Of a stretch of DNA of 64,000 bases, positions 1-9,692 are shown one piece after another. The stretch's first letter is position 1, and the number at the start of each line of letters is the position of its first letter. The position numbers and the translations under genes were made by a program. Source of the stretch: Linanthus parryae (Eukaryota; Streptophyta; Magnoliopsida; Ericales; Polemoniaceae). Under the pieces are notes generated by a model. That model ran no database searches, had not been told where the DNA came from, and saw nothing but the letters and a program-made list of their open reading frames with translations. The stretch spans positions 120,602,088-120,666,087 of the forward strand of contig JALGPY010000002.1 in assembly GCA_023055425.1 (NCBI GenBank), written 5' to 3'.

Positions 1-561
1 ACACATCGAGGGATAGAGGAATTGAGAAAGCAGGAACTTAGGTGTTTCAGACAGTTTTTCGGGATCTCGGTGAGGGGTGTGAGTTTGGTAAATTGTGAGA
101 ATGTCATAACAAGTAGGACTGTGGCGTACCTTGTTACAGATATATATATATCTTACCTGTTAGACTTAGATCCTTTCGGAAAAAGCTCGGATGGTAAGTT
201 AGCTAGGGATTTGCTCAGATTGATAACGAAAGTAATGATACTTTGGTCCAGTGCTTAAATCCACCATATAAATATGTTCAGACTTACCGATGGCTTGCAG
301 GGAAGTACTTTCTAAAAAAGGGTGAGGTCACGAGGACACACTGGTTATGTTTTTGAGATTGCCCAATCTCGCCAAAAATAATTTGTCATAAGTATGTTTT
401 GAGTCGTTTGAGTCTGTGTATATTCTATCTGATTCAGTTCTCTATCGAGTCGTCCGGTTGAAAGGTTCGGGTCGAAAGAGTATGCAAAAGTAGTGTATGC
501 ACGGCAGAGCCGGTCTCACGAGGGCAGAAATGTATGATTGCAGGCTAGTGTGCGTGCGGTT

Positions 562-596
562 TGCTCGGGACGAGCAATGCCTAGTGTGGGGGTATT
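562..596 (+). promoter_or_regulatory. Conserved hairpin and polypurine tract of the left Athila-like element
   Basis: TGCTCGGGACGAGCA (562-576) is an inverted repeat with a 3-nt loop. It is followed by the polypurine tract GTGTGGGGGTATTT (about 583-596) directly abutting the LTR. The tract primes plus-strand DNA synthesis. The same hairpin and tract occur in the other Athila-like element at 15348-15383. Confidence 0.8.
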
Positions 597-1005
597 TGAT
601 AACGCCCAATTAGGGGTTATCTTTTAGCCTGATTTCACGAGCGTTTGTGTCAGAAAACAGTGTCTTTTGTCGGGATTTGCCTTAGAATGCCTCGGGAAGT
701 TAGAACGAGACATTTATTTGTACTTTCTGGATTGCTGCTTATTTATTGCTTTTATTGGATATGATCGCGGGTTCTGTTCATGTTGCCTTTTCAGGAACAG
801 GTTCGGGAGGTGCATCGGGAAGCGTGTCGGGACCAAATCGGGGTCGTCTTGGGAAACGTGCACAAGATCGAGCCAAGAGGGGAACACAGAAAATCATGAG
901 AACACCAAGGGAGGCAAACCGGAGATTTCAGGCAGAAGAGTGGGACCCAGGAGACACAACCGGGCCCAGCAGAGGACCAAGCCGCGCCAGGGCACAGCCC
1001 CTGCC

Positions 1006-1127
1006 TGCGTATATACGCAGGGGCTGCGTATATACGCAGCTGTTGTGTATATACGCAGGCAGGGGGTATGGGAGCATGATTTGTGGGCCCTGGTTGCGTA
1101 TATACGCAACCCTTGCGTATATACGCA
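1006..1127 (+). promoter_or_regulatory. Cluster of five TGCGTATATACGCA palindromes in U3
   Basis: Units start at 1006, 1025, 1044 (TGTGT variant), 1095 and 1114, so neighbours within a group are exactly 19 bp apart. TGCGTATATACGCA is a perfect palindrome. The cluster ends 83 bp before the TATA box. It is the counterpart of the TGCGTTTGAACGCA arrays in the nested element, with a different core. Function is inferred from position and geometry only. Confidence 0.85.
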
Positions 1128-1210
1128 GCCAGGTTGACTTTTTTCCCAAGTCGGTGGACCGATGGCAATTTTCGTAAATTCTGGCACAAGTGTTTCGATA
1201 AAAACAGCAC

Positions 1211-1219
1211 TATTTAAAG
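1211..1219 (+). promoter_or_regulatory. Probable LTR TATA box (TATTTAAAG)
   Basis: A TATA-like box in the U3 of the left LTR, 83 bp downstream of the last palindrome, with typical LTR promoter placement. Confidence 0.6.
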
Positions 1220-2159
1220 AATCGTCCAGAATCGTTTTGAGACACACGATACCCAGCACAACCGAAGGACAAGTCAGAGCATCCCGAAGAGCACGGAAGA
1301 GCGATTCGAGATTCGAAGACTTAGTTAGATTTCATTCTCTCTCTTTACATTAATAAAATTTGTTTAGTATTATGTCTATTAGTAGCTAAACTTCTTACCT
1401 AGGTTCTCGGTGAACCTAGGGTTTCGTACCAAGATTTTATGACTAGTTTGATAATGAATTCATGATTGCTATCTTAATTCAGCAAGTTGTATCTGTTATT
1501 CTGTCTTTGATTATTCTTGTATATGCATGATAGGATTGATCACCCAGGATTGCTATAGACCCGAGCCTGTAGGAAGAAAAGTCAGGATTTAGTACCTTAC
1601 CCTGATAGACCGACCAGAGAAAGGGAGATAGGGCTAGCACCGAAAAACGTGAGACCGACTGTTAGAGAATCTGACCCGGGCCATTCGGACAGGTTAGAAA
1701 CCCTAATAGGATTAGAACGAGCCTGCAGACTTAGGCAGCTTAACAGGAATCCGAAAGTCTGCAGGATCGGGATTACGTGTGGAAGCTGAAAGGTCACTGC
1801 ACAACCGGTACGTTGCACGGATAACAAAACTGCTGAGTGTTTCATATCAAACGTAAAACTGAAATCTGTAGAAACCCTAGGGGATCCTGGAGCCTAGTTC
1901 CCATCCATTATAGTAACAACCAATTCAGCTAATTCCAGAAAAACGTCACAAAATATTTACGTTTTCGTTTTCAATTTCTGTTTTTAGGTTAGTAAACTGC
2001 AATCACAACATACTCCTCCTCGTTACTACACTCGGTTAATAGAAACTGATTACGTGAGAAAACCCGAAATAGTCCCTGTGGGATCGACAACCCGAGTTGA
2101 AATACACCTGGTATTACTTGATTTCGTATACTTGCGAATAGCCTGTATTCTGCGCATCA

Positions 2160-2313
2160 AAAACTGCGTCGGCTTTTGCCATTTTAAAACCGCATGTCAT
2201 CAATCAAGGTGTCGAGTGTAGTTTAAATACTTTTGCAGATCACAAACACGTTTTGTTTTCAAATTATACGTATTATCGAAATTTTGTTATGTACATTAAA
2301 CGAAATGTAATCT
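2160..2313. repeat. Remnant of a Tekay-type LTR, target of the left Athila-like insertion
   Basis: About 34 bp (2161-2194) match the reverse complement of 58382-58415 in the Tekay-like LTR with one mismatch. The sequence then diverges, with only patchy similarity. From about 2195 to 2313 I recognise nothing else. I read this as an old LTR copy into which the Athila-like element inserted. Confidence 0.45.
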
Positions 2314-2919
2314 TTCCAATCCGGGTGAGAGTCACTGGATAGCAGTCAAGAACATCCATAAGTACTTGAGAAGGACTAAGAATGGGTTCTTGATTTATGG
2401 AGGGGAGGAAGAGCTACGTGTAAGGGGTTACACAGACGCAAGCTTCTAAACTGACAGAGATGATTTCATATCGCAGCAGGGATTCATGTTTTGCCTGAAT
2501 GGAGGAGTTGTGAGCAAGAAAAGTTCCAAGCAAGAGACGGTTGTTGATCCTACAACTGAGGCTGAGTATATTGGTGCGAATGGCGCAGAAAAGGAAGATG
2601 TTTGGATTAGGAAGCTCATTACTGAACTTGGTGTGGTTCCTAGTATTTTGGATCCAGTTGAGTTGTATTGTGAAAACACTGGGGCGATCGCACAATCCAA
2701 GGAACCCAGGTCACACCAGAAAACCAAACACGTACTCAGGAAGTTCCATCTTATTAGTGAAATAATCGATAGAGGAGATGTGAAGATATGCAATATTCCT
2801 ACAGATGAGAATATGTCAGATCCACTTACAAAGCCGCTTGTTCAGCGCAAGCATGAAGAGCACACTAGGTTTATTGGCATACGAGATGCACCAAATTGGC
2901 TCTAGTGCAAGTGGGAGAC
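2314..2919 (+). pseudogene. Copia RNase H C-terminal fragment (truncated, one in-frame stop)
   Basis: Homology to the copia pol at 11136-11732 starts abruptly near 2314, in the linker before RNase H, and runs to the stop codon at 2903-2905. Recognisable motifs are the TTEAEYI active-site block, the GAIAQ segment, the HVLRKFH helix and the DPLTKPL C-terminal signature. TAA at 2447-2449 interrupts the frame at a codon that is normally Gln, and the copy at 11592-11594 carries the same stop. Upstream gag, protease, integrase and reverse transcriptase are absent. The polypurine tract AAGTGGGAGAC (about 2909-2919) leads into the LTR. RNase H normally removes the RNA strand from the cDNA hybrid; this fragment cannot act alone. 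Confidence 0.9.
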
Positions 2920-4303
2920 TGTTGGAATAGATTTCCTAATCTTATTTACTATGAACATTATTTTGGCTAGAATAATCATTTTATTATTTATGGCGATATT
3001 TAATATAATGAAGTCCTTCGATTGAAATTGTTGTTTATCTTAAATATCCCTAGTCGTTTATATTTGATTAACAGGACGATCAACTATAGACTATTATGTG
3101 GGTAGATTGATATGAAGATATCAAGTCTAGCACATGGGTATGCATTAGGGGTAATGACATACTGGAATGACCCACCATGAGAAGTCTACATTAATTATGT
3201 TAAATTCACAAGTGCTTCTCGTTGTGACAATGGTATTGTGGTCCTTAGACTTGAAGTCACTAGATTCTCTAATTGTGAAATATTATACTTTGATATCGTC
3301 AAACACTACACCGTGACTGGGTAGCAATAAAGGCGTTTATCGGGTATAATAGGAAACAAGCTTAGAGGTGGTAGTGATGTAGAGATGATTTGTCCCTCCC
3401 ACATAAGGGAGCAAATATACATAGCCACTCGAGGGGTAGTGCTTATAGAATGTCGGGCCAGACTCAGATAAATCAATATGGGATATTGTTAATATCTGCA
3501 CGCATCGAAAAACTATGAATTGAATATACGAGTGTGACGTTTATGTCTCGTGTCCAATCCGGATATGGAGACAAAGGTATAATACAATACTGTAACATTG
3601 GTCAGCAGGTTTGTCAGATTACTGACTATTTCTATTAGTTGGGTGGCATAGATGTGTTGCTAGACACCGCTCTATGTTAGTAATTGTTACTACCAACTAA
3701 GTAGAAACCTATGTAGTCACACACCTTATGGATTAAACTGGACTTTAGGATTAATTAATAGGACTAATTAAATAGAAGTATCAATAGGCATTCGCATGCA
3801 AACTTAGTAGGACTAATTTGCAAAGTGGACTAATCTGTTTATGGACATGATTAGTATTGGGGCAAATATGTAGTTAATAAGGAGTTATAATCTATATAAG
3901 GACACTCCTAGGTTGTTTTCTAATAAGTTGCATTCATTATTGTGTGAGAAAACAAAGCGAGAAGAGAGCAAGGAGACTAGGCCGAAGCCTAGCCGTCCAC
4001 CCCCCTCACCCGTCGGCCACCAAGAGACGCGGCCCTCTTGGTCCTCGTTGTGCGTGATCTTCTTCTTCCTCCTTCTTGGCGTGAACTAGCACATACACGT
4101 AAAGAGGATCCAGAGCAATCATAGGTGTGGATATTCATAGAGACGTGGACGCTATTCTACGTAAAGTGATCAATTCAGACAAACAAGGTACACAAACTGT
4201 TTATCCCTTACCATCGTTATGATACTGGATCTGCGATTCATAAAGGGTCTTGAGCGGAATCTATTTATTGTTGTTCTGCTGTGCAATCCGTATCGAAACC
4301 CTA
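2920..4303 (+). repeat. Copia LTR (diverged), same family as the LTRs of the 9693-31211 element
   Basis: The LTR begins TGTTGGAATAG right after the polypurine tract. It shares long blocks, in reverse complement, with the LTRs at 9693-11121 and 29776-31211. The right end is blurred; best estimate is near 4303, where similarity to the LTR terminus fades. No 5' LTR partner lies in the window, so this is a truncated element rather than a solo LTR. Confidence 0.75.
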
Positions 4304-5326
4304 AAGTATGTGAAACAGTAAAACCAAAACATAAAAGTAAACATATGCCACATCCATGCACCAAACACATCCATTCAACCCACAATAGTATGTGTAACAG
4401 TAAAATAAGAATACTGGAATTTTCAGGAAATTTTAAGAATTAAAAACTAATTACTGGAATTAATAAGCAATAATTTAATTATCCTAAATAATCTAATATT
4501 GCTCCAAACGTCCTAGGGTCTCACCACCTATGGTGGACAGTAGGGAAAAATTACCTTAACGTCCTAAAATATTTGGGCTGAAAACAGTGTGTTTAAGGTC
4601 CTTTAATTGCCTCGGCAAGAGTGCTAAACACTAATTAATGTATCTGGAAATTAATAAAATTTTCTGTATTTTCAAAAATTGTGAAAAATATCCCTGAAAA
4701 TAGGAATTTTAATTTGGAGTACCCAGGCAAAAAACCAGACCAAAAATGACAGGGTGGAGGCCGCACGAGCCCTAAAGAGCCGCCGCGTGTGGGCGATTCC
4801 GCCTCGGTCACGCGATGTCCGCCGGCCATAGCCACGTCAGCACTGCCACGCGGCATGCCACACTCTTGATACGTCATCGCATGCTGACATGTCACTGCCA
4901 CGTCAGCCCTAAGGGCCACGCCATCATCCCTTTGGCGGGCGTGGAGGCGACGTCAGTGGCGCGTGAGGCCCACGCGCCGCCTTCCCGTGCTCCGTTTCCG
5001 CTGATTCTTATATCATTGTAATTGTCTTTCGTCCTGATCCCGATTATGTATTCAAAGTCCAATTTTAACATGTTTGCAAAAACACGATTTAATAATCAGA
5101 TCAAATCAGTCCAGATTAATACAGTTCCGATCTTTAAAGTTGAATAATTTTCTCTACGTTTATCCAAAAATTACAAAAATTATATTTCTGGAATCCTCGT
5201 GAAAAATCCTATCCAACCATATTAAATTCGCCCACTGATTATAAAAATTCAGAAACTCAATTTTCTACAGCAGGTACGAGTTCAGACTACGAGGCACGGA
5301 AAACAAGCTTACGCTCTGATACCAAT
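4304..5326 (-). mobile_element. Non-coding leader of a minus-strand LTR element, with initiator-Met primer site
   Basis: Read on the minus strand, the LTR at 5327-5813 is followed by TGGTATCAGAGC (about 5314-5325), the plant initiator-tRNA-Met primer binding site. The rest, including a GC-rich stretch at 4750-5000, has no convincing coding sequence and looks like an untranslated leader cut off where it meets the copia LTR near 4303. A copia origin is likely but not proven. Confidence 0.5.
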
Positions 5327-5813
5327 GACGCATAAGGCTAATCTAATCACATATAGATCTACAACATGAATTAAAGCAGAAGATTCATGTGTTACCTCTT
5401 CGCCTAAGCTCCTAGCGCTGCGGATGATGATATTTGATGTTGCTTGCTTTCACGTGCCTTCATATTCTTCTTGCTCCCACCGGTCTAGTGCGATTCTCGA
5501 GGATGAACACTTTGATACACACCACGTTCTACCTTATTGATGCAAGTTAGAGAGAGAGGCTAGGGTTCGTAGAACTGTCTTTGATTAGCATATTATCTCT
5601 ACACAGTTTTCCTGTATTAGCACTACTTCTACTACTGACTTATTCAGTAGGAGGCTGCCTCCTTATATAGGTAGAAGTTCTAGCAAGTTTGCTACTAACC
5701 CCTTAGGGTTTGTGCCATAATTGTAGTTAACCTCATAAAATTATGGCTAATTACATGGACGCACTACGTAATTTTCTAAAAATCTTCTTGTCGGATCGAG
5801 CTGTGATGTTACA
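5327..5813 (-). repeat. LTR (5' LTR of a truncated minus-strand element)
   Basis: On the minus strand it starts TGTAACATCACAGC and ends at TGCGTCA, giving TG...CA ends of about 487 bp. The primer site lies 1-2 bp beyond. A TATA box (CTATATAAGG) lies at 5661-5670 on the minus strand. The matching 3' LTR is missing. Confidence 0.65.
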
Positions 5814-6169
5814 AGCCCAAATCATATTTCATAATATGAAACCAATTTAACTGAGCAATTTTCATTTTCATTTTTTTTGTCAAAACAAGCCACTGTAGGG
5901 ATTTTCGGGAGGGGGCGTGAAAGTGAAATAGTTGTAGGATACACACAAAAATTCAAAGAAAAAAAGCAAGGAAATAGTTGTAAGGACGATGGGACCACTA
6001 TTTCAGGGATATACTTGACCTTCAAGTCACCCTAACCGCCCCACTCATCGTCAAACCCTAGCCCAAAGTCCTTAAACCCTCCGGCAAACTCAATTCTTGA
6101 AAACAAACATCGGTAGTCTCATCCTTCTGTCTCTCTGTACGCGTACTCACCATCAACAAATTACGCACA
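5814..6169 (+). other. Upstream region and probable 5' UTR of the DUF295 gene
   Basis: No gene is seen. The last 60 bp before the ATG are CT-rich and free of upstream ATGs, consistent with a plant 5' UTR. No clear TATA box was identified. A short minus-strand open frame at 5822-6025 has no family features. Confidence 0.4.
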
Positions 6170-7192
6170 ATGGAAGAGTTGAGATCTGCCATAAGGGTAA
6201 ATCACGCCGCCGGTAAATCCCGAATTCCATGGCTGATATTCCCGATCAGCCCAATCGAGCAGCAAAGCGACACATTCTACGTCCTCGAGAAAAACACCCG
6301 CTACGGAATGCTCAACATCACCGAACCCAACACGGCCCGTATCCTCGACCTGCCAGACGACATCGTTCCCGGCTGCTGCTGTGTCGGCGTCTACGGAACC
6401 TGGATGCTCATGTGCTACGACAGCGCCACAATATTCCTCCTCAACCCTTTCACCGGGAAGCGGATCGACCTCCCCTCGAGGAAGATCTGCATACCGCTGG
6501 TCTCGCACTTCGTTGTCTCGGAACACATGGTCGTGATGGTGATTTACGGCGGGGATAAGAAGAAGAAACTGGCCTATTGCAGGCCGGACTACGAGAGCTG
6601 GAAGTCAATCAACTACGACGGGGACCGGTTAGTCGATTTGGTCTACTTCGACGAGCGGTTTCTGGCGCTGGACAAGAGGAAAGGGGTTTTGCTGATGAAT
6701 TACGACGGCGGATCCGATGTTAAGACAATGATATTGAAGTATCCGACCGGAAAAGCCCCAGAAGACTATAGGGGGCGGGGGCAGGATTTTACTATGTTGA
6801 AAAGCCTAGTTTGCTGCCTGGAGAAGCTGTTGATGGTGGAGTGGATTCGGAGCAACAAGGACAAGACGGTGATATGCAGTGTTTGGGAGTTGGATACGAG
6901 TCTTGCTGAGTGGAAGAGGGTCAAGGATTTGGGGGATTATGCGCTGTTTGTCGGGAAGAATTATTCTTGCGCTCTGCCGTGTTCGTCTTCTTCTTTGGAA
7001 GAGCATTGGAAGAAGAATTGTGTATATTACACTGATCACTGGGAGAAAGAAGAGGTAGTGTTTCATGAAATAAACAGGATGGATTTGTGTGATCACAGCG
7101 TACAGCATCTGTGTTATGGGAGGGGTTTGATTGACATTGGGACACAGTTTTTTGCTGGTAGTGGTGCTTGGATTGTCCCTTCATTGTCTTAG
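6170..7192 (+). CDS. DUF295 (KIB1-4 beta-propeller) protein, F-box-like family, without F-box
   Basis: An intact single-exon gene of 340 residues. Features of the plant DUF295/KIB family are an N-terminal PWLIFP strand (residues 20-25), LNPFTGKRIDLPS (about 90-102), the CRPDYESW repeat strand (about 137-144) and LVDLVYFDERFLAL (about 154-167), ending with the usual C-terminal tryptophan strand. Many family members start with an F-box that recruits Skp1 in SCF ubiquitin ligases. Here the protein starts just before the propeller and the upstream sequence looks like 5' UTR, so it is a propeller-only member or an N-terminally shortened copy. Its target is unknown. It is the only uninterrupted non-transposon gene in the window and sits between retroelement remnants. 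The ATG at 6170 is the first in frame and precedes the conserved domain. Confidence 0.85.
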   Translation: MEELRSAIRVNHAAGKSRIPWLIFPISPIEQQSDTFYVLEKNTRYGMLNITEPNTARILDLPDDIVPGCCCVGVYGTWMLMCYDSATIFLLNPFTGKRIDLPSRKICIPLVSHFVVSEHMVVMVIYGGDKKKKLAYCRPDYESWKSINYDGDRLVDLVYFDERFLALDKRKGVLLMNYDGGSDVKTMILKYPTGKAPEDYRGRGQDFTMLKSLVCCLEKLLMVEWIRSNKDKTVICSVWELDTSLAEWKRVKDLGDYALFVGKNYSCALPCSSSSLEEHWKKNCVYYTDHWEKEEVVFHEINRMDLCDHSVQHLCYGRGLIDIGTQFFAGSGAWIVPSLS

Positions 7193-8884
7193 TATGGTCA
7201 ATTGTCAATTGATTAAACATATTTGAGGTTCAGCTTCCTCTACTTCTCTCTTGTGCCTTGCTTCCAATTTATTACAATTATATATGATTTTCTTAATCAC
7301 CCTTCAAATTTGGAGTCATGTTTTTGGTGCTTCCATTCCTCTTGTGGCATTTGTATCAGATCCATCTTAAGCAGGGAAAACAAATTGCTAGTATATGTTA
7401 TGACCTAAGTTGCATGGGATGCGGATTGTTGGACCCGGAACGCGGAACACCGTATCTTCTTGGGATACCTTATAGAAGTTCTACCATTTTTGACAAATCA
7501 TATTAATATATACACGATGTTCAAAACTTGATATTTTAAAAATATATGTAATTCGCCGAATTAAACGATTTGGATCGCCGGTGTTCCACGTTTCGGAACA
7601 CGTGATCGAGTTCGTAATTCGCAAGGGTACAAGTGAATTGTTGAAACATTGGTTTTGGCTTTTGAAGATGATATATGCTTCAATTTATATGACATTTTAT
7701 CAAAACAAATTTTGCCCCGCATCGCGAAGGTAATGAGGGCTGCCAGTGATCTGTTTTAGTGAGTGTAGAAAACGCGGAGCAATGACCTGTTTTGCAATCC
7801 GGACCCAGTGTTAAGAACCTGAATTCCAATGGAATATGATATTACGGGGTCCCACCTCCCAGGGTGCTTCTATCAACACTGCTTCAAAGCTTCTGTTCTG
7901 CCTTTCCTCTGCAGAAGACTCTCTAGTATTGGGGTTCAACTTTTTGGCATTTCTTTGGGGGGGGTGGGGGGGGGGTGCTACGGCAAATACCAAGAAACAC
8001 CTAGCAAAAAATGCTCTTCCTTTATTCTCTCCCCCAGGTCGTGTTTCTTTCTTTTCCTACTGCTGCTTCTCCCTCTGGTCTCAACATAATCCAAAACCAA
8101 CCCCCTCAAAGTTGCCATTGACAGAAACTGAAGAAGGTTATCTCTTGCTCTCTCACTGCAAAGAATGAACTCATAGCAACACGTACTCAGACAGCCACAA
8201 CCACCTCCACTGACGATGATAAATGTCAACCTTATCGTCCTCAGCCCGATTTATCAAACCACACCTCTATTTCCCTCACCCTCAACCCCAAATCAAACCA
8301 AACAACCACCGTTTAGTGAGAACTCTGATTTGGGAAATCAATCTAAGATCTGTTTTCATTTAAATTCTTGTTACACCTCGAACGAATACTATTTTTTGGC
8401 CTAACATAAGAACTTCCATAACAAAATATCAAGAGTTTGTACACAAGAGAGATTGCAAGTTTGGGAGAACCAAGAAACTTTAAAACAAAAACTACTAACT
8501 GGCCAGAAGGTCATAAAATCCTACCCTTCCTTCTACTAAAGTAAGAGATGCACATCATAAATCTTCAAGCTTTGACTACTTCTGACATGGTGGTGATGAT
8601 ACTGCTGGAGCTGGGTTCTCTGGGTCAGTCCTTGCATTTCAGCTCCTTGCTGCTGAGATCACTGGTGCATTCACGAGAAGAGTTTGGAGAGAAATATTAA
8701 TATAACTAATCCAGCATTCTTCCTCATTAGTGTGGTTAAGCCTCCTATGAAAGGTTTGGGGGTACATCATCTGCTAGCAACTACCTCCCCTTGGATTCTG
8801 TTGTCTTTGTTAACAAGCAGGACCATGACAGCTCTATTTTGATTAGCGATGTGTGAACATCCTTGCAACCACAAGACATTTCTG
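7193..8884. other. Intergenic region; no gene recognised
   Basis: It holds the presumed 3' UTR of the DUF295 gene and then non-coding sequence. The only structure noted is a guanine run at 7957-7975 (G8-T-G10). Open frames at 7223-7506, 7811-8229 and 8216-8404 are short, overlap on both strands and show no domain. Confidence 0.5.
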
Positions 8885-9030
8885 AACGATGGTGAAAATT
8901 GTGTTTGCTGGACTTCTCTATTGATTAGTCATATATACAATAAATAATACAAAGATAATTACAATCTAGTTCTTATACTAAGGACACTACCGATAACTAA
9001 GTACACACTAAGTATGCTATCGCTATTACA
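8885..9030 (-). repeat. Remnant 3' LTR of a second copia element
   Basis: On the minus strand a G-rich tract (GCGGGGG, about 9031-9037) follows the end of the RNase H frame. The next sequence starts TGTAATAGCG and looks like a short copia LTR. Its far end near 8885 is uncertain. Confidence 0.5.
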
Positions 9031-9690
9031 CCCCCGCAGTCGGAGTGGGACAATGATGAACGTTCGGACTGGAGCGGAACCTTTTAAATAACCGACGAGG
9101 CAGACCTTTGGTGAAGATATCCGCATACTGAAAATCAGCGGGAATATGAAGAACCCGAAGTTGGCCGAACCGGATTATCCGATAATTATACTGCACTAAC
9201 ATTGTCACGATAGCAGAGTGAGATCTTTGGAGGAGCTCGAGAAGAAGATTGCGAAGCCAACAGAGCTCAGCAACAGCGTTGGCAACGCCACGGTACTCGG
9301 CCTCGGCACTAGAGCGAGAGACGGTAGCTTGTTGTTTGGATGACCAGCTGAGAATGTTATCTCCGAAGAAAGTGCAGAAGCCAGAGGTTGAGCGACGCGT
9401 GTCCGGGAAGCCAGCCCAGTCGGCATTTGTATATGCCGTGAGACCTGCAGAGGTAGTACTAGAGACGTGAAATCCGAGATCAAGAGTACCACTCACATAA
9501 CGAAGCACGCGTTTCAACGCGCGAAAATGATGCCCTCGATGTTGGTGACGAGATACACGGGGTGGAGAGGTTTCTTGACGGATTAAGCCATTTGACAGAA
9601 GCAGAAGATCAACAGAAGCAGAGGCATAAGATCGGGAAGGCACTGATCGGACCGGTAGAGGGCGACGATCGGACAGTGGGTGACGACGGT
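9026..9690 (-). pseudogene. Copia (Ale/Retrofit-like) RNase H remnant with internal deletion
   Basis: Minus-strand similarity begins with the end of the reverse-transcriptase connection (ALKRVLRYVSGT) and continues through the RNase H blocks TNADWAGFPDTRRSTSGF and SRSSAEAEYRGVANA to the C-terminal DIFTKGLP. Between LLLELLQ and LHIPADFQYADI about 35 codons are missing or scrambled, including the conserved CDN and KHIEID region that holds an active-site Asp. The enzyme would be dead. The fragment differs from the TGTTGG-type copia family elsewhere here. Its upstream side ends where the LTR at 9693 begins. Confidence 0.8.
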
Positions 9691-9692
9691 GA

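Larger units (their letters stand above)
597..2159 (+). repeat. 3' LTR of the left Athila-like element
   Basis: This 1563-bp LTR has TG...CA ends. In order it holds the U3 with a cluster of TATA-core palindromes (1006-1127), a TATA box (1211) and an R/U5 region resembling the nested element's LTR. It contains no credible coding sequence: open frames over 667-1259 are artefacts of the palindromes, which stay open in several frames. Confidence 0.8.
1..2164 (+). mobile_element. Athila-like Ty3/gypsy element, 3' end only (internal tail plus 3' LTR)
   Basis: Positions 1-583 are non-coding internal tail, followed by a conserved hairpin, a G-rich polypurine tract and an LTR opening TGATAACG and closing CGCATCA. 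The layout matches the nested Athila-like element at 13686-26749, and blocks of LTR sequence are recognisably shared (the stretches near 1385-1430 and 1540-1620 match the reverse complement of 14180-14420). The 5' LTR and all coding sequence lie outside the window. AAAAC at 2160-2164 is the likely target-site duplication, but its partner is not visible. Assignment to Athila is by similarity to the nested copy, not by protein domains here. Confidence 0.8.

Noticed and set aside
22..258. ORF at the window start
   Set aside because: Lies in the non-coding tail of the left Athila-like element and has no recognisable domain.
6161..7220. Antisense and alternate-frame ORFs over the DUF295 gene
   Set aside because: Shadows of the real reading frame.
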